A stretch of DNA of 64,000 nt from Ariolimax columbianus (lineage: Eukaryota > Mollusca > Gastropoda > Stylommatophora > Arionidae). The stretch lies in contig JAVGWX010000002.1 in NCBI GenBank assembly GCA_036924085.1, positions 150,663,571-150,727,570 on the forward strand, given 5' to 3'. Under the pieces are notes generated by a model, which was not told the origin of the DNA, ran no database searches, and worked only from the letters and a program-made list of their open reading frames with translations. A program made the translations under genes and the position numbers. Below, in pieces: positions 53,814 through 64,000 of the stretch; the first letter of the stretch is position 1; every line of letters begins with the position of its first letter.

Positions 53814-54197
53814 CACAATTACTACTAATTCTGCTAATACTACTACTATTACTCCCACTACTACTACTACAACCACCACTACTACTACTTTTACTACCAC
53901 TGCTACTACTATTACTACTACTATTGCTACCACTGTTACTACTGATACTACTACTACTACTATTACTACTACTACAACTGATACAACCTGCAATACTACT
54001 ACTACTATCACTGCTACTAATGCTAATACCACTATCACTACTAATGCTACTGCTACTACTACTACCACCACTACTACTACTACTACTTATAAGACTACTA
54101 TCAATACTACTACAACCACTACTACCACCGCTAGTACTACTTCCTATTTTTACTACTACTACCACTACTCCCACTACTACTACTACTACTACTACTG

Positions 54198-54238
<41 letters not shown>

Positions 54239-54239
54239 G

Positions 54240-54289
<50 letters not shown>

Positions 54290-54308
54290 GCTACTACTAC
54301 TACTACTG

Positions 54309-54343
<35 letters not shown>

Positions 54344-54393
54344 GTTACTACTACTATCACACCTACTATTACCACCATTACTACTACTGCAAC
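53655..54393. repeat. TAC/TAG trinucleotide microsatellite
   Basis: About 740 bp of CTA-type repeats with GCT, CCA and ATT variants. Frames give poly-Ser, Val, Leu or Thr (up to 344 residues on the minus strand) purely through repetition. The 5' end of a SINE fragment begins exactly at its right edge. Confidence 0.96.
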
Positions 54394-54632
54394 AGGACGG
54401 CTCACAATCCGAAGATGCTGGATTCGATACCCAACCACATCACCGGCCGTTACCCCGGGGAAGCAAACCCTTAGAAAATGCCGGAGGAAGTAGACCCTTA
54501 CATAAAATGCATGCCAAAGTCGGATGCCTTAGGCCGACAGATTTTAAATAAAAACATAGTGCAACGCACACCACACTGGAAAATAGAGAAATAAAACAAA
54601 CGCAAACAACAAAAAAACAATAATAAAAAAAA
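54394..54632 (+). repeat. tRNA-derived SINE, 5'-truncated
   Basis: Matches the SINE at 51.6 kb from 'ggacggctcac' on: B-box-like 'ggattcgatacc', 'accggccgttaccccgg', 'agacccttacataaaatgca', 'aagtcggatgcctta', 'gtgcaacgcacacc' and 'aatagagaaataaaac', then an A-rich tail. The A-box end is missing. Confidence 0.88.
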
Positions 54633-54719
54633 CTACTGCAACCACTACCACCGCAACTAATAATATTAACTAGATGACACGTGCAGAACATCTGCTCATT
54701 ATAAATTTAACTGAAATAA

Positions 54720-55830
54720 TTCTTGCCACTTTTATGGTTGCCTCGACTTTGAGTGTTTAGGTCTGCTCCTACTTCTTTTGTCCTGACGATTCCAGAGCAG
54801 AGACTGCTTTGTTGTGCTATCAGGGGGTTTCCATAATGTTGCCTGCTTCATCGCCAATGTCTTATTTTCAGGTCTAGTCCCACTGACATTTACACTGTTC
54901 TTTCCCACAGTTTTATATTAGTGACTTTATCATAACTTTGTATTTCCTCAGTTTGGTGCAATCCTCCATCGATGAAAGCGTGTAACTTCTTAGTTGTGCT
55001 TTTCTTTGTTCCCGACGTCACAGAGCATCCGATAGAGGAAATATGACATTGTATTTGAAGAACTGTATTTTTGTGGTAGACTTATTTCTTTCGATTTCCA
55101 GAAATTCACCAACAATTCAAGCTTCTTTGCCTTTTGGAATATTCTTAATTTGAAATCTATCAGTTCCTTCGAACTTGTCTATATTGCTACCATGATATAT
55201 GAATGAATCTACCTCTAGCAGTATCGTGTCCCCTAAACAATAATCACTGTCATTTGGTGCTTTTATTCACAAATACTATATATGTTCTTTGTGAACACTC
55301 GGCTTAATTTGAGGAACCATTCAGTTAGAATATTTATTTTATTTTGCACTTGGTTGTAGTTATGAGAAAGAAAGTGCCAATTCATCAGCCACACCCAGAT
55401 TATAATCTTTTCGTAAGCAAAAGCCATGTTCTCATAATCCATTTAACAGCTAGTAGAACGAGGAATCTTGATAACAGGCAACTCTGTCTCACCCCAGTCC
55501 TTATCTCAAAGGTCTCCGAAAGCTTTTCATCTTGTAGAACTCTACAGTTTTCTTAATTATGTTTGGGGACATCAAGGAAGCTCAATAGTGCCTGGGCAAT
55601 TTCCAAAGTGATTCCCTGTCTAAGCTATCAATTGTCTTCTCATAATATACAAATCCGATATAAAGTTATGCATTCCATTCTACACCATGTTGAACAATCT
55701 CGGCGGTACAGTTTTCTGGTCAACATAGAATCTATTTTGTCAAAACCTGCCTGTTAGTTCCACAAGTGTTTATCTATGACGTATTTCAGTCAATCTAAAA
55801 TATCCAGTTCAATATCCTACCCCTATAATT
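54720..55830 (-). mobile_element. RTE-like LINE reverse transcriptase relic
   Basis: Minus-strand pieces in order: AGFDKIDSMLTRKLYRR, ITLEIAQALLSFL, TGVRQSCLLSRFLVLLAVKW with IMRT (RT motif GVRQGCLLSPFLFLLxIDWIM), then KKLELLVNFWKS and NTxSYFLYRMLCDV. The motif pattern is that of RTE elements of marine invertebrates. Several stops per frame. Confidence 0.72.
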
Positions 55831-56244
55831 TGGGCTCCGTTGCAGATCCCTCGTTTTTCAATAATTGAACTACTTAGTATTTCTTCCAGTCTGCTGCTGT
55901 TTTCTCTATATAAAACTGTGTAATGCTGTTGAAGTTTCAGTGTCTGTTTTGATTCTTCTACTGAGACACCACCTGGTTCAGTGGGTTTACTATCTTTCAG
56001 AAGTAAAACAGCTTCCCATATTTATTTTCTAGTTAGCTTCATAAAATTAACCGATTGAATGTCTGAAGAATATTCTGGAACTGGTCAATGTAATACTTCA
56101 TGAAAATGTTATGCCTATATCCTCACATGCTCTTTGTGTTGCTGAGCAAATCTTCTAACATCTTTAATAAATCAATTTTCTTGCATATTTTTTTCCTGTC
56201 AGTGTTTTCATTTGTCCGTCATTCTTCTTATTTTGCGTTGGGCC

Positions 56245-56510
56245 TGAATAGGATGTATGGGACAATATGTCGTAGTTCACAGCAAGGCATCAGAACCTGC
56301 GCTTTCTGGTTCAACACATCCGATTTCAGCACATTTCAGGGACTTGTTATACCTTCCCTTTTTCATTCGCAATCTCTTAGCCAGGCAGCATGGTTGCAGT
56401 CTGTTTTCTGGGCTTCCACTTAGAGGTGGAATAGGGTATTTGTCAGTTATGGATCACTGACCCTGATGCAAGCAGCCAGCTATTAGTCACTGGCTGCATT
56501 AAGCTTTCCT
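56245..56510 (-). repeat. GAA-tailed SINE-like element
   Basis: Minus orientation: 'gtcgtagttcacagcaaggc' for the complement of the 'gctgtaaactac' block, 'caacacatccgatttcagca' (core), 'gacttgttataccttccc', 'cttagccaggcagca', 'gtcagttatggatcactgac', and 'cagccagctattagtcactg'. The tail end is cut. Confidence 0.75.
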
Positions 56511-58640
56511 TTTCACTGCTGCATCTTTGGTTCTGTCCATCACTTATGTTGAACACAATGAAAAAATGACAGTATTTTAGCAATTAAAGATTTCTTAGTG
56601 TCAACAACATAGAATATTGTCATATTAAAAATCTTTGTCAATGGAAGAAGTGAAAGGAATTTATGAAATCAAATAAAAAAAATAAAAAAATAGTGGATAT
56701 ATTTTAGTTTTCCACTTTCATTTGGAACAATATATATTGTAGGTCAGTGATTCAGAAAATAGTCTGTTTCATTTATTACATGGAAGGAAATATAATGAAA
56801 ATAAGTGAAAAATCAAAGAAAGACTACAATGGTATAAATAATAATTTTACATTTCAAATTAACAGCATTTTCAATTCTTGTTGTTATTTAAATCAGGTAA
56901 CCATTACCAATTTCTGTAATTGGATCTACAAATTACTTGTGCCAGTTTTTGACACACACAGTTTTCACTGTGTAGGCTGATCTGCGTTTGAGAAGGTCCA
57001 TGAATCATACATTTGGTCAAAATATCATAAGATCTTCAATTAATATTTGCATCATTTTTCTCAGCACTATATAATGTAACATTTTCTGTGTATCCTTAAA
57101 AATGAATGTAAAGTCTGAAAATCAGTGTATTTCAATTATATGTAAATGTGATGTCAATGCCAAAGAGATTGAAATTTAAAACATGACTCAAAAGCTTTAA
57201 CAACTTCATTTGGAACATGCACGTAATTTGTCAGGTCTATTTTTAGGGACCTGATAACCGGGTATCACATTTTTTATATCTGGCATGGTCCTATTGCAAG
57301 TGAAAGCAATAAATATATCTGGCCGATAACATTTTGACTATTGCTTTCCATTTCCTAGTTCTGTTGCATATATCACTGATATCTCTGAAACAGTGATTGT
57401 GATGTGACCAAAATGTATGAGCGGACAATCACATTATGCGGGCGAAACGTGTTTATCATTGAGGTCTTGCAAATATTGTTTTTTGCCTGGAGGAGTTATG
57501 TTATACATGTGGTCATAAAACGTACATTCAGGCAGCCAATCTTAACTGTTAACTTCTCTGTTATGGGTTGATTTCTGACGTTATTATTTTTTTATTGACT
57601 GCCTGGGCATAATGATGCGAGCTATATAGCGACAAAGATGGCGGCGCCTTATTTGCGTACTCCGCAAAAGACGGTTGAAAAATATATTTCTGGTTTTTCC
57701 TGCGTTATAAACTGAATTTAAATCAACCTTCAAATATAGATTTGAGGCACCTACTATTGGTATGCATGATTGCTGGGGGCGTGTTATTTCCATCTGCTGT
57801 ATAGTTCGTCATCTTCCATTGAAGGACTCATGCGTGTAGGAAACGATCACTTTTTTGTGAATAATAGAAATATGAATGTTGGAGGTGTCTTCTCCCTGTG
57901 TTTTTGTACCGACACTGTACCTTCTTAAAAGACACATTAGTTCGAATTGGTGTCAAAGTGGGTGCCCTGACCTGCGCTAGTGTCTTCACTGTGACATTGA
58001 GCTGTTTTGGTCCCTATCAAACCACTGTGTTATCTCCGCTTGTGTTTCTAGCAGCTTCAACACTTGTCCACTGCTGCCTTGCAGTTATATCCACTTGTGG
58101 AAAAGGCTTCGGAAGTTAACCCAGAGAACAAATCAGGAGACGGAATCTCTTAGGTAGTCAAGCGTTGTACTCAATGCCAGTCTGACAACTCATGTGCATC
58201 CTCAGGTGCCAAGTAATATCGGCACACCGGTTTTATTCTGTTTATTGGGCAACAGCGGTCCTCACATCAACTGTGTGCCTGATTAGTAAATTATTCTGCA
58301 AAGGAAAAAAATGTAATATGCCATTACCATAGATTGAAAAAAAGAATTCTTTTAAATATATTTTACAGATATAATTCAAATAGTCTTGTGCTTACAAAAA
58401 ATGCTTATTCATAGCATATGCATTTACTTTTAAAATTTAAGAGATTTCTTCAGATAATTGGGTCCAAAATTGGCTATTTTAGGATTGAGAAAATACATTT
58501 TGCGATTTGTTTTCTTTTGTCGTCTCACTTTCTACTAAGTTGTAGCCCAGTATTGAAGTATGTATTTGTCTGCCGCTTTTTCGTGACACCAGTGACATTT
58601 ATCCCCACTTTAAGGCAGGCTTCGTTTACGCCAGCTATTT
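56511..58640. other. Long unassigned stretch
   Basis: AT-rich, about 2.1 kb. The frame at 57,898-58,119 (73 residues, hydrophobic) has no recognisable domain. No repeats of the families above were found. Confidence 0.3.
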
Positions 58641-58644
58641 ATCT

Positions 58645-58895
58645 TTTACTCTGAATACCTTTTGTTCTCCTTCCTGATGTTCTTTTCCAGAAGTTGCATG
58701 AACAATGTGATCTGATTGCATTCTCACAATGCGGCCAAACCATTTCTTTCTCTGATATTCGATGTAGTTTAGACAGTGAATTGTTTGAACCACCTCCCAA
58801 ATATTTGTTTTGTTTTTTGGTCTCTGCCTGTGTATTTAGTAGGCACCGCAACTCCACAGGTGAATAACTTTCGTTCCTTAGCACTATGCAATGCT
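58645..58895 (-). pseudogene. LINE C-terminal fragment
   Basis: In two overlapping minus frames: RCLLNTQAETKKQNKYLGGG, then WFGRIVRMQSDHIVHATSGK and EHQEGEQKV. This recalls the WxGHVxRMxxxRI ... GRRxxGxQ segment near LINE C-termini. It is short and decayed; the family is uncertain. Confidence 0.5.
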
Positions 58896-59079
58896 CATGT
58901 TCCGCTTTGATAGCACAGGGTAAAGATAAAGAAACTATTTATCATCTGTTTATTTGCTTGAAAGGAAATATTGGGGTGTTTTAATAGTAGAGACAGCTGG
59001 TAAGTGGTAGCGTTTGCCCTCTGCACTATCGTCTTTATTTCTCTATCAAGTTGCAGTCATCAGTAAAAACAGCTCTATT

Positions 59080-59520
59080 TCTGTTTCTAAGAATCGACGT
59101 CCCTGCACTCCGGGCATACCCATAGGTGCTCAGTCTCTCTCATCGAATGGCGTAACGTATGGATGCTGATGGTCCCTGTATCTCTCTGGTTGTATACGTC
59201 CTCATGCGCTCCGCTCCGCTCGAACCTCGTTTAATGTCGAAACTTTGCAGTCTGTGGATTGCTGCTTCATCTATTGCGGTGTCCTCATCCAGCAGGCGGT
59301 CATTGATTGATTTCAAAGTGTCACTTCTGTCCATCACCAATGTGCCCATGATAGGAGCCCGTGAAGCCAAGATGTCAGCTCTTTCATTGCCCTGAACCCC
59401 AGCATCAGCAGGACATTAGATCCAGGTCAGCGCCTGAAGGTTTGAGGCCTCAACAGCAGCTATCCACTCGTACCTAAGCCATCTCTACTGTACTTTCTGA
59501 AGTACGGCTGTCACGATGAC
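59080..59520 (-). pseudogene. LINE RNase H C-terminal fragment (third family)
   Basis: Minus strand: VEASNLQALTWI, then DAGVQGNERADILASRAPIM (RNase H motif GHxGxxGNExADxLA), then MDRSDTLKSINDRLLDEDTA, IHRLQSFDIKRGSSGAERMR. The catalytic His position is altered and the upstream domain is absent. The linker after RNase H differs from the GAA LINE, so this is another family. Confidence 0.72.
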
Positions 59521-59739
59521 TGCCTTTGTTATAGAAGTCTCAGATATCCCAAAACAGCTCATAAATACCAAAATCCTTGCAGATGCTCAACTGTTTCCTC
59601 ATTTACACGAATATAAAGTGCAGTGTGTTTTCCACCTTAACTCATTGTCTCTGTTGTTGATGTTGCTGATATTCATGTCTCACTTATTACAGTTTGAGTA
59701 CAGTGGGTTAAAATGACGTTGAAGGTTTTGTTTATTGGA

Positions 59740-60830
59740 ATGGATCAAACATTGTTCATTTGCGAATATAATTTCATTAGTACTTTGCTGTTCTATATTT
59801 GCCTTCATGGAGATTTTGTTAATATAAGTGACAAAGAGGAGTGGTGACAGAACATAACTCTGTCTGACGCTCGATGAAATTGGAAACCACTAAGACGTTT
59901 TTTATGTTGTTCTGACTGCACTCTGGCCGTCCTGATATATCGTTTTGATGTTACTGAGAAAAGGACCAGGAAGTCCGTAATCCGTTAGGATCTCCTGTTA
60001 ATCTCTTGTTGACTATCGATCGCCTTTTCTTGATCTATGAATATAAGACTGTTGTTACCATGTATCTTAAAGACCGTTCACATATCTTGATCTATGAATA
60101 TTAGACTGTTGTTACCATGTATCTTATAGACCGTTCACATATCTTGATCTATGAATATTAGACTGTTGTTACCATGTATCTTAAAGACCGTTCACATATC
60201 TTGATATATGAATATTAGACTGTTGTTACCATGTATCTTATAGACCGTTCAAATATCTTGATCTATGAATATTAGACTGTTGTTACCATGTATCTTATAG
60301 ACCGTTCACATATTTGTCTCAATTTAAATTTTGTGTCGATGCAGCTCTTTCCTTTCCAGAACCTGATCTGATTGTTTTCTAGTTGGGGTTCCAGTCCTTG
60401 ATCTTCTTTCTAGTATCTTTGCATGTATCTTGTTCATGTGGCTTAGAAGAGAGATTTAAATATATGTTTTGCACTCTCGCTTGTCGGCTTTATTTTCTCG
60501 ATGATTGCTTGCCGCCAATTTGTCGGTACCTTTCTCGACGTCCTATCCGCAGGGCTACTTCATCTCCTGATTTCAATATATTTAAGCCACTCTGTGTTTC
60601 ATTCTCCAATTTGTGCGGTGCTGGTTCATACCGTCCTAGATTTAACAACTTACTTAAGTTTTCTTTCCATCTGTTTTATATGTCTTGGCTGTAGATAAGT
60701 GGTTCCTTGAATATACTGATGATAATTATCGATGGCTTGAATTTTTCCTCTCTCACTCTCATTGCTTTGATGTAAAAATGTATAGTGGATGCAGTATAAA
60801 AGTTTGCTTCTTGTTCTCCCTATTTTGTCC
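59740..60830 (-). mobile_element. RTE-like LINE RT relic with internal tandem expansion
   Basis: Minus-strand pieces: IFIDQEKAIDSQQE (palm motif A, FxDFEKAFDS), SVRQSYVLSPLLFVTYIN with KIS, then IFANEQCLIHSNKQNLQRHF (FADD altered to FANE). Upstream lie GRYEPAPHKLENE and WKEN pieces. Directly before motif A the sequence has expanded into five 57-bp copies. The element cannot work. Confidence 0.75.
60029..60313. repeat. Tandem repeat, 57-bp unit, 5 copies
   Basis: Units begin 'cttgatctatgaatat' and include 'gactgttgttaccatgtatc' and 'agaccgttcacatat'. Exactly five units fill 285 bp. Units differ by one to three bases each. The array lies inside a LINE RT relic. Confidence 0.95.
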
Positions 60831-61800
60831 ATGAATCATATTTTGCAATTTTCTATGTTTTTTTCCTTGTCTGTTGCAACTTGTCATTAAACTTTGAAAT
60901 CTTCTATATTTTTTAAATTTCTGTCATTTGTGACAACATTTTCTCTTATCTTGAATGGAACTTTGGACTTTTCCCTCCACTATCTCGTGTCTCTTTCTCT
61001 TTCTTGTTAGTATGAATATTTGATATGCCTGGTTTGTGACGTTCCATCTATACCACATGAGTATTTGACTTCTTCAGCGTTGATAGAAAGTGTTACGGAA
61101 AATTATGTTATGTTCGGCACACAGGTTAAGAACTTGCCCGGAACATGTTCTTGTTAGCTTTTGATCCATTCATTTTCAAATTTAGGTCACTTTCCACAAA
61201 CTGTGTATTGATATAGAAAACACGTCCTGGATACCAAAAGTCATTGAATGTTACATTAATACACACGGTTCTAGTAAAGTTTGTCCAAGGTGTGTGGCCT
61301 TGCTGGACACAAAGAGTTTGAGATTCAAATAGCAACATTTAAAATAGGAAAACGTTATTTTCAAAAGTCTAACAATGCTAGATTGATATGTAGAAAATGT
61401 TTATTGTACATGACAATGAAAAATGGAATAACTGAGGAAATGTTGGCATGAAACAATTATGTCTGAAATCATTTGGAACATATTTTACTGAAATGGAAAT
61501 GTCCAAGATAGCAAGCAGAACAAAATTGTATTATGCATCAGAGTAGCTGATGTACAGCTCATCAGCCATGTGTTGATTCCACACTGCTTTAAACAAGACG
61601 CAACGTCGACCTGGTTATATGCGTCCTCTAGGTTTAAAGCAATTGCGACTGATTTTGTCTACACATGAAGTCTGCACAAACATTTGCAAATGTCACAGTA
61701 TCATCCTGGATCTCTTTAGTTGGGCTTTAAACTACCAAGGGCGTCAGGGTAGAACATGTTGATGTTCAGACTGCACATTATGTTTCTAGTAACTATCTTT
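60831..61800. other. Unassigned stretch
   Basis: AT-rich, no recognisable motif. The minus frame at 61,126-61,338 has no domain that I know. It may be further decayed LINE sequence, since it lies between two relics on the same strand. Confidence 0.3.
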
Positions 61801-61804
61801 TCAA

Positions 61805-62735
61805 GATCTTGATGAACCGTTCCTCAGTGTATCGTCGGGTTCCTACTTTGTCTCCAGCTGATCTTGTCTTAGGCAACGGAAGTCCAGTCAGTGGTACGTA
61901 CTCCTCGAGAGGCATCTCGGATGATGTATCGTACAGCAAGGGAGTCTACCCAATGCATTATAAGTCTTCCTCGCAGTCTCTTCTTACCTCAGAGGTACCA
62001 GACTGCGGTTGCCGTGCTTCATCAACCATTGTTTCGTTGTAACATGAAGCCTGTCCATCTATGTTTTGCAATGTCTGCATGGATTGCCGAATAATTCACC
62101 AGGAATAATCATCTTATGTCAGAATTGTAGAGACCTTGTATACGCTGGTTCCGAAGAGTGATTCCGACCATGCGTCTCTCAAAAGAGGCCTAGGTCACTC
62201 TCAATATCTTTTCAAGTTGCCTGGTGTAAATGTTCTCTTGAGTGAATATTTTATCGTTACTGGGGAGCGTAGGGTCATTGTCAGTCGTGAGTGGGTGGAA
62301 AGAGCTTAAAAAGCTATGTCTTTCTGGATGCATCTAAACCAACCCCACTATCTTTCAGAATTCCTTGCTGTGCTTTGTTGTTGTCGTGCTCTTTTCAGAG
62401 AAATATGTGTTATCCATTATCTATGGCCATCTAACATAAAGTGTACGACAAAAACACTTGTTTACAAAAATTGGCAATGTAAATATGACAATGTTAGTCA
62501 AATAATATCACAGAGCCATATAGCGGGACCTACTTTAAATTCGCCTTTAACAGCCTGATCTTATTCTCCACGGGAATGCTGTCAATTTCCATTCCGGGCG
62601 AACAGAGCTGAAAGCAAAGTTGTTGATCTTGTCGTCGACACATTGGTCTGTTCCTTCGTCTTGATCAATGCTAATTCCTAGGTGTGTAAACATATTGCAC
62701 TTATTCAATTATCTGACCAATGGTCAATGTGGTGG
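61805..62735 (-). mobile_element. Possible RTE-like LINE relic
   Basis: Minus strand near 62,560-62,730: VTVNKIKEMRTNNKQ, then LALIKTKEQTNVSTTRSTTL and LLSALFARNGN, resembling the KTxxM, YLGSxIxxDGGTDxxVxxRI region of RTE proteins. The 61,805-62,100 part gives RRDCEED and PLTGLPLPKTRSAGDKVG frames that I cannot place. The 40-bp minisatellite begins just upstream of the coding-like part. Confidence 0.45.
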
Positions 62736-62804
62736 TCTCTTTGTTTGTTATTTGTTCTCATTTCCTTTATTTTGTTCACAGTAACCTGCAACTTCCTTCT
62801 TCTT

Positions 62805-63133
62805 CATATGTGAGTCTGTGTATCTTTCCTTGTATGCCTTGTTGCATATGTGAGTCTGTGTATCTTTCCTTGTATGCCTTGTTGCATATGTGAGTCTGTG
62901 TATCTTTCCTTGTATGCCTTGTTGCATATGTGAGTCTGTGTATCTTTCCTTGTATGCCGTGTTGCATATGTGAGTCTGTGTATCTTTCCTTGTATGCCTT
63001 GTTGCATATGTGAGTCTGTGTATCTTTCCTTGTGTGCCTTGTTGCATATGTGAGTCTGTGTATCTTTCCTTGTATGCCTTGTTGCATATGTGAGTCTGTG
63101 TATCTTTCCTTGTATTCCTTGTTGCATATGTGA
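62805..63133. repeat. Minisatellite, 40-bp unit, 8 copies
   Basis: Units 'catatgtgagtctgtgtatc' plus 'tttccttgtatgccttgttg'. Differences are single bases. As 40 is not a multiple of three, three units make one 40-residue cycle. All three minus-strand frames are open, producing overlapping 103-140 residue peptides. Confidence 0.97.
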
Positions 63134-63345
63134 CAGCATACATAAATATGTAAAGTTCATGTATTCCAGCTGCTTATTAAATATCCATTTCATTCTTGTT
63201 TTTCTTACCTGTGTTGTTTGTCTCATCCTGGATTTATGAACACAAGAAAGAATGCTGAAACAATATAAATCCCTGTCTGGCAGCAGCTTGACCTCATCAT
63301 GAGTTAAACAATTTAAATATTTGGATTATTCTACATGAAATCTTC

Positions 63346-63400
63346 TGGTAGCGGGAGTTTGAGATCAATTGCAGAAAAAGAAGAAGAAGAAATAACAAAG
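63346..63400 (+). repeat. GAA-tailed SINE-like element, 3' end only
   Basis: 'tggtagcgggagtttgagatc' followed by 'gcagaaaaagaagaagaag' matches the last ~45 bp of the family ('tggtagtgggagattgagaac' plus tail). A very short copy. Confidence 0.6.
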
Positions 63401-63922
63401 GAAAAAAAGAAGAAATATATATCTTGTTTAATGCTTGTAAATTTATCCAGTATTCTATGATACCTGAACATTTTTCAAATTGCTTTTTGGTCTATTGTAT
63501 GAACAACTTTTCTAAAACCATGTTTAAGAGTGGTATGTTTATCCGATATCTTGATGAAGAGATGGTGTAGTATCTCTATATTGAATGAGATGTACACGCT
63601 CGTGGTTTATGCGTTGTTTTAACTCGGTGCTCCCTATTATCTTAGAGCCGATTACAATTTGAACTATTAGGCTCCAAATCGAATAGTCAAAGGGATTTAG
63701 GTCAGGCCTGTTTGCTGTTCAAAGTGTTTGAGATATAATAACATGAGTTTCACATTCAAGAACATTTTGTTGCGGTCAGAACACCAATTTACAGCAAATC
63801 TAATGATAACTTTTCTAATGTAAGGGATCAATTACAGCTCTGTGAATTTACATTACATTTAGTCACCAAGTAATCACCCTTTTATAAAGAATGTGTGTTA
63901 ACTTCGTCGTTCCTACTCATCC

Positions 63923-63990
63923 TATATATATATATATATATATATATGTATGGATGGATGGATGGATGGATGGATGTTTGTTTATGTTTG
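63923..63990. repeat. TA and GGAT microsatellites
   Basis: (TA)n at about 63,923-63,946, then (GGAT)n at about 63,951-63,975, followed by 'gtttgtttatgtttgtgtatg'. Confidence 0.95.
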
Positions 63991-64000
63991 TGTATGTGTA

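Noticed and set aside
53404..54493. A 344-residue Ser/Val-rich frame and a 189-residue Leu/Thr-rich frame
   Set aside because: Produced by the TAC/CTA trinucleotide array. No protein-like composition lies outside the array.

Overview
The window is repeat-rich nuclear DNA from an animal. The best guess is a mollusc, probably a heterobranch gastropod such as a sea slug. This rests on an 18S rRNA fragment with metazoan sequence, on many families of non-LTR retrotransposons (LINEs) and SINEs, and on LINE proteins that resemble (from memory) those predicted in sacoglossan slug genomes. No intact host protein-coding gene, tRNA gene or CRISPR array was found. Almost every recognisable coding segment belongs to a mobile element, most of them broken.

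The central feature lies at 24.1-31.5 kb. A GC-rich stretch that looks like the rDNA 5' external transcribed spacer leads into the first ~1,240 nt of an 18S rRNA gene. The 18S stops abruptly and runs into the 5' region of an APE/RT/RNase H LINE of the I/R1 group with a (GAA)n tail. The LINE 5' region is a tandem array whose units each begin with a ~60-nt copy of the same 18S segment. The remaining third of the 18S is not found after the LINE, so this looks like a copy that carried rDNA with it, not a simple insertion into a living rRNA gene.

Four 5'-truncated copies of this GAA-tailed LINE occur at 1.4-3.0, 32.5-32.9, 40.3-40.8 and 42.2-43.7 kb, each with a 12-13 bp target-site duplication (TSD). 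One sits inside a mariner transposon (32.2-33.8 kb) and one inside an older LINE that had also received a tRNA-derived SINE (41.3-43.8 kb). A ~370-bp GAA-tailed non-autonomous family has at least nine copies; the one at 47.7-48.1 kb is full length with TSDs and interrupts an RTE-like LINE. It shares a core motif with the LINE 5' region and with the tRNA-derived SINE family at 36.5, 51.6 and 54.4 kb. Another family with (AAC)n tails has five copies and appears to have seeded the large GTT/ATT microsatellite at 20.1 kb.

The left part (0-24 kb) holds the first LINE copy, RTE-like and CR1-like fragments, a decayed Mutator-like transposase (13.1-14.4 kb) and large minisatellites: 72 bp at 5 kb, 71 bp at 7 kb, 55 bp at 10.5 kb, 33 bp at 17 kb, 43 bp at 19 kb and 61 bp at 22.5-23.8 kb. 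The right part (44-64 kb) holds RTE-like, jockey-like and RNase H LINE relics, SINEs, microsatellites and a 40-bp minisatellite. The stretches at 44.8-47.5, 56.5-58.6, 34.2-35.5 and 11.3-12.9 kb contain nothing I recognise.
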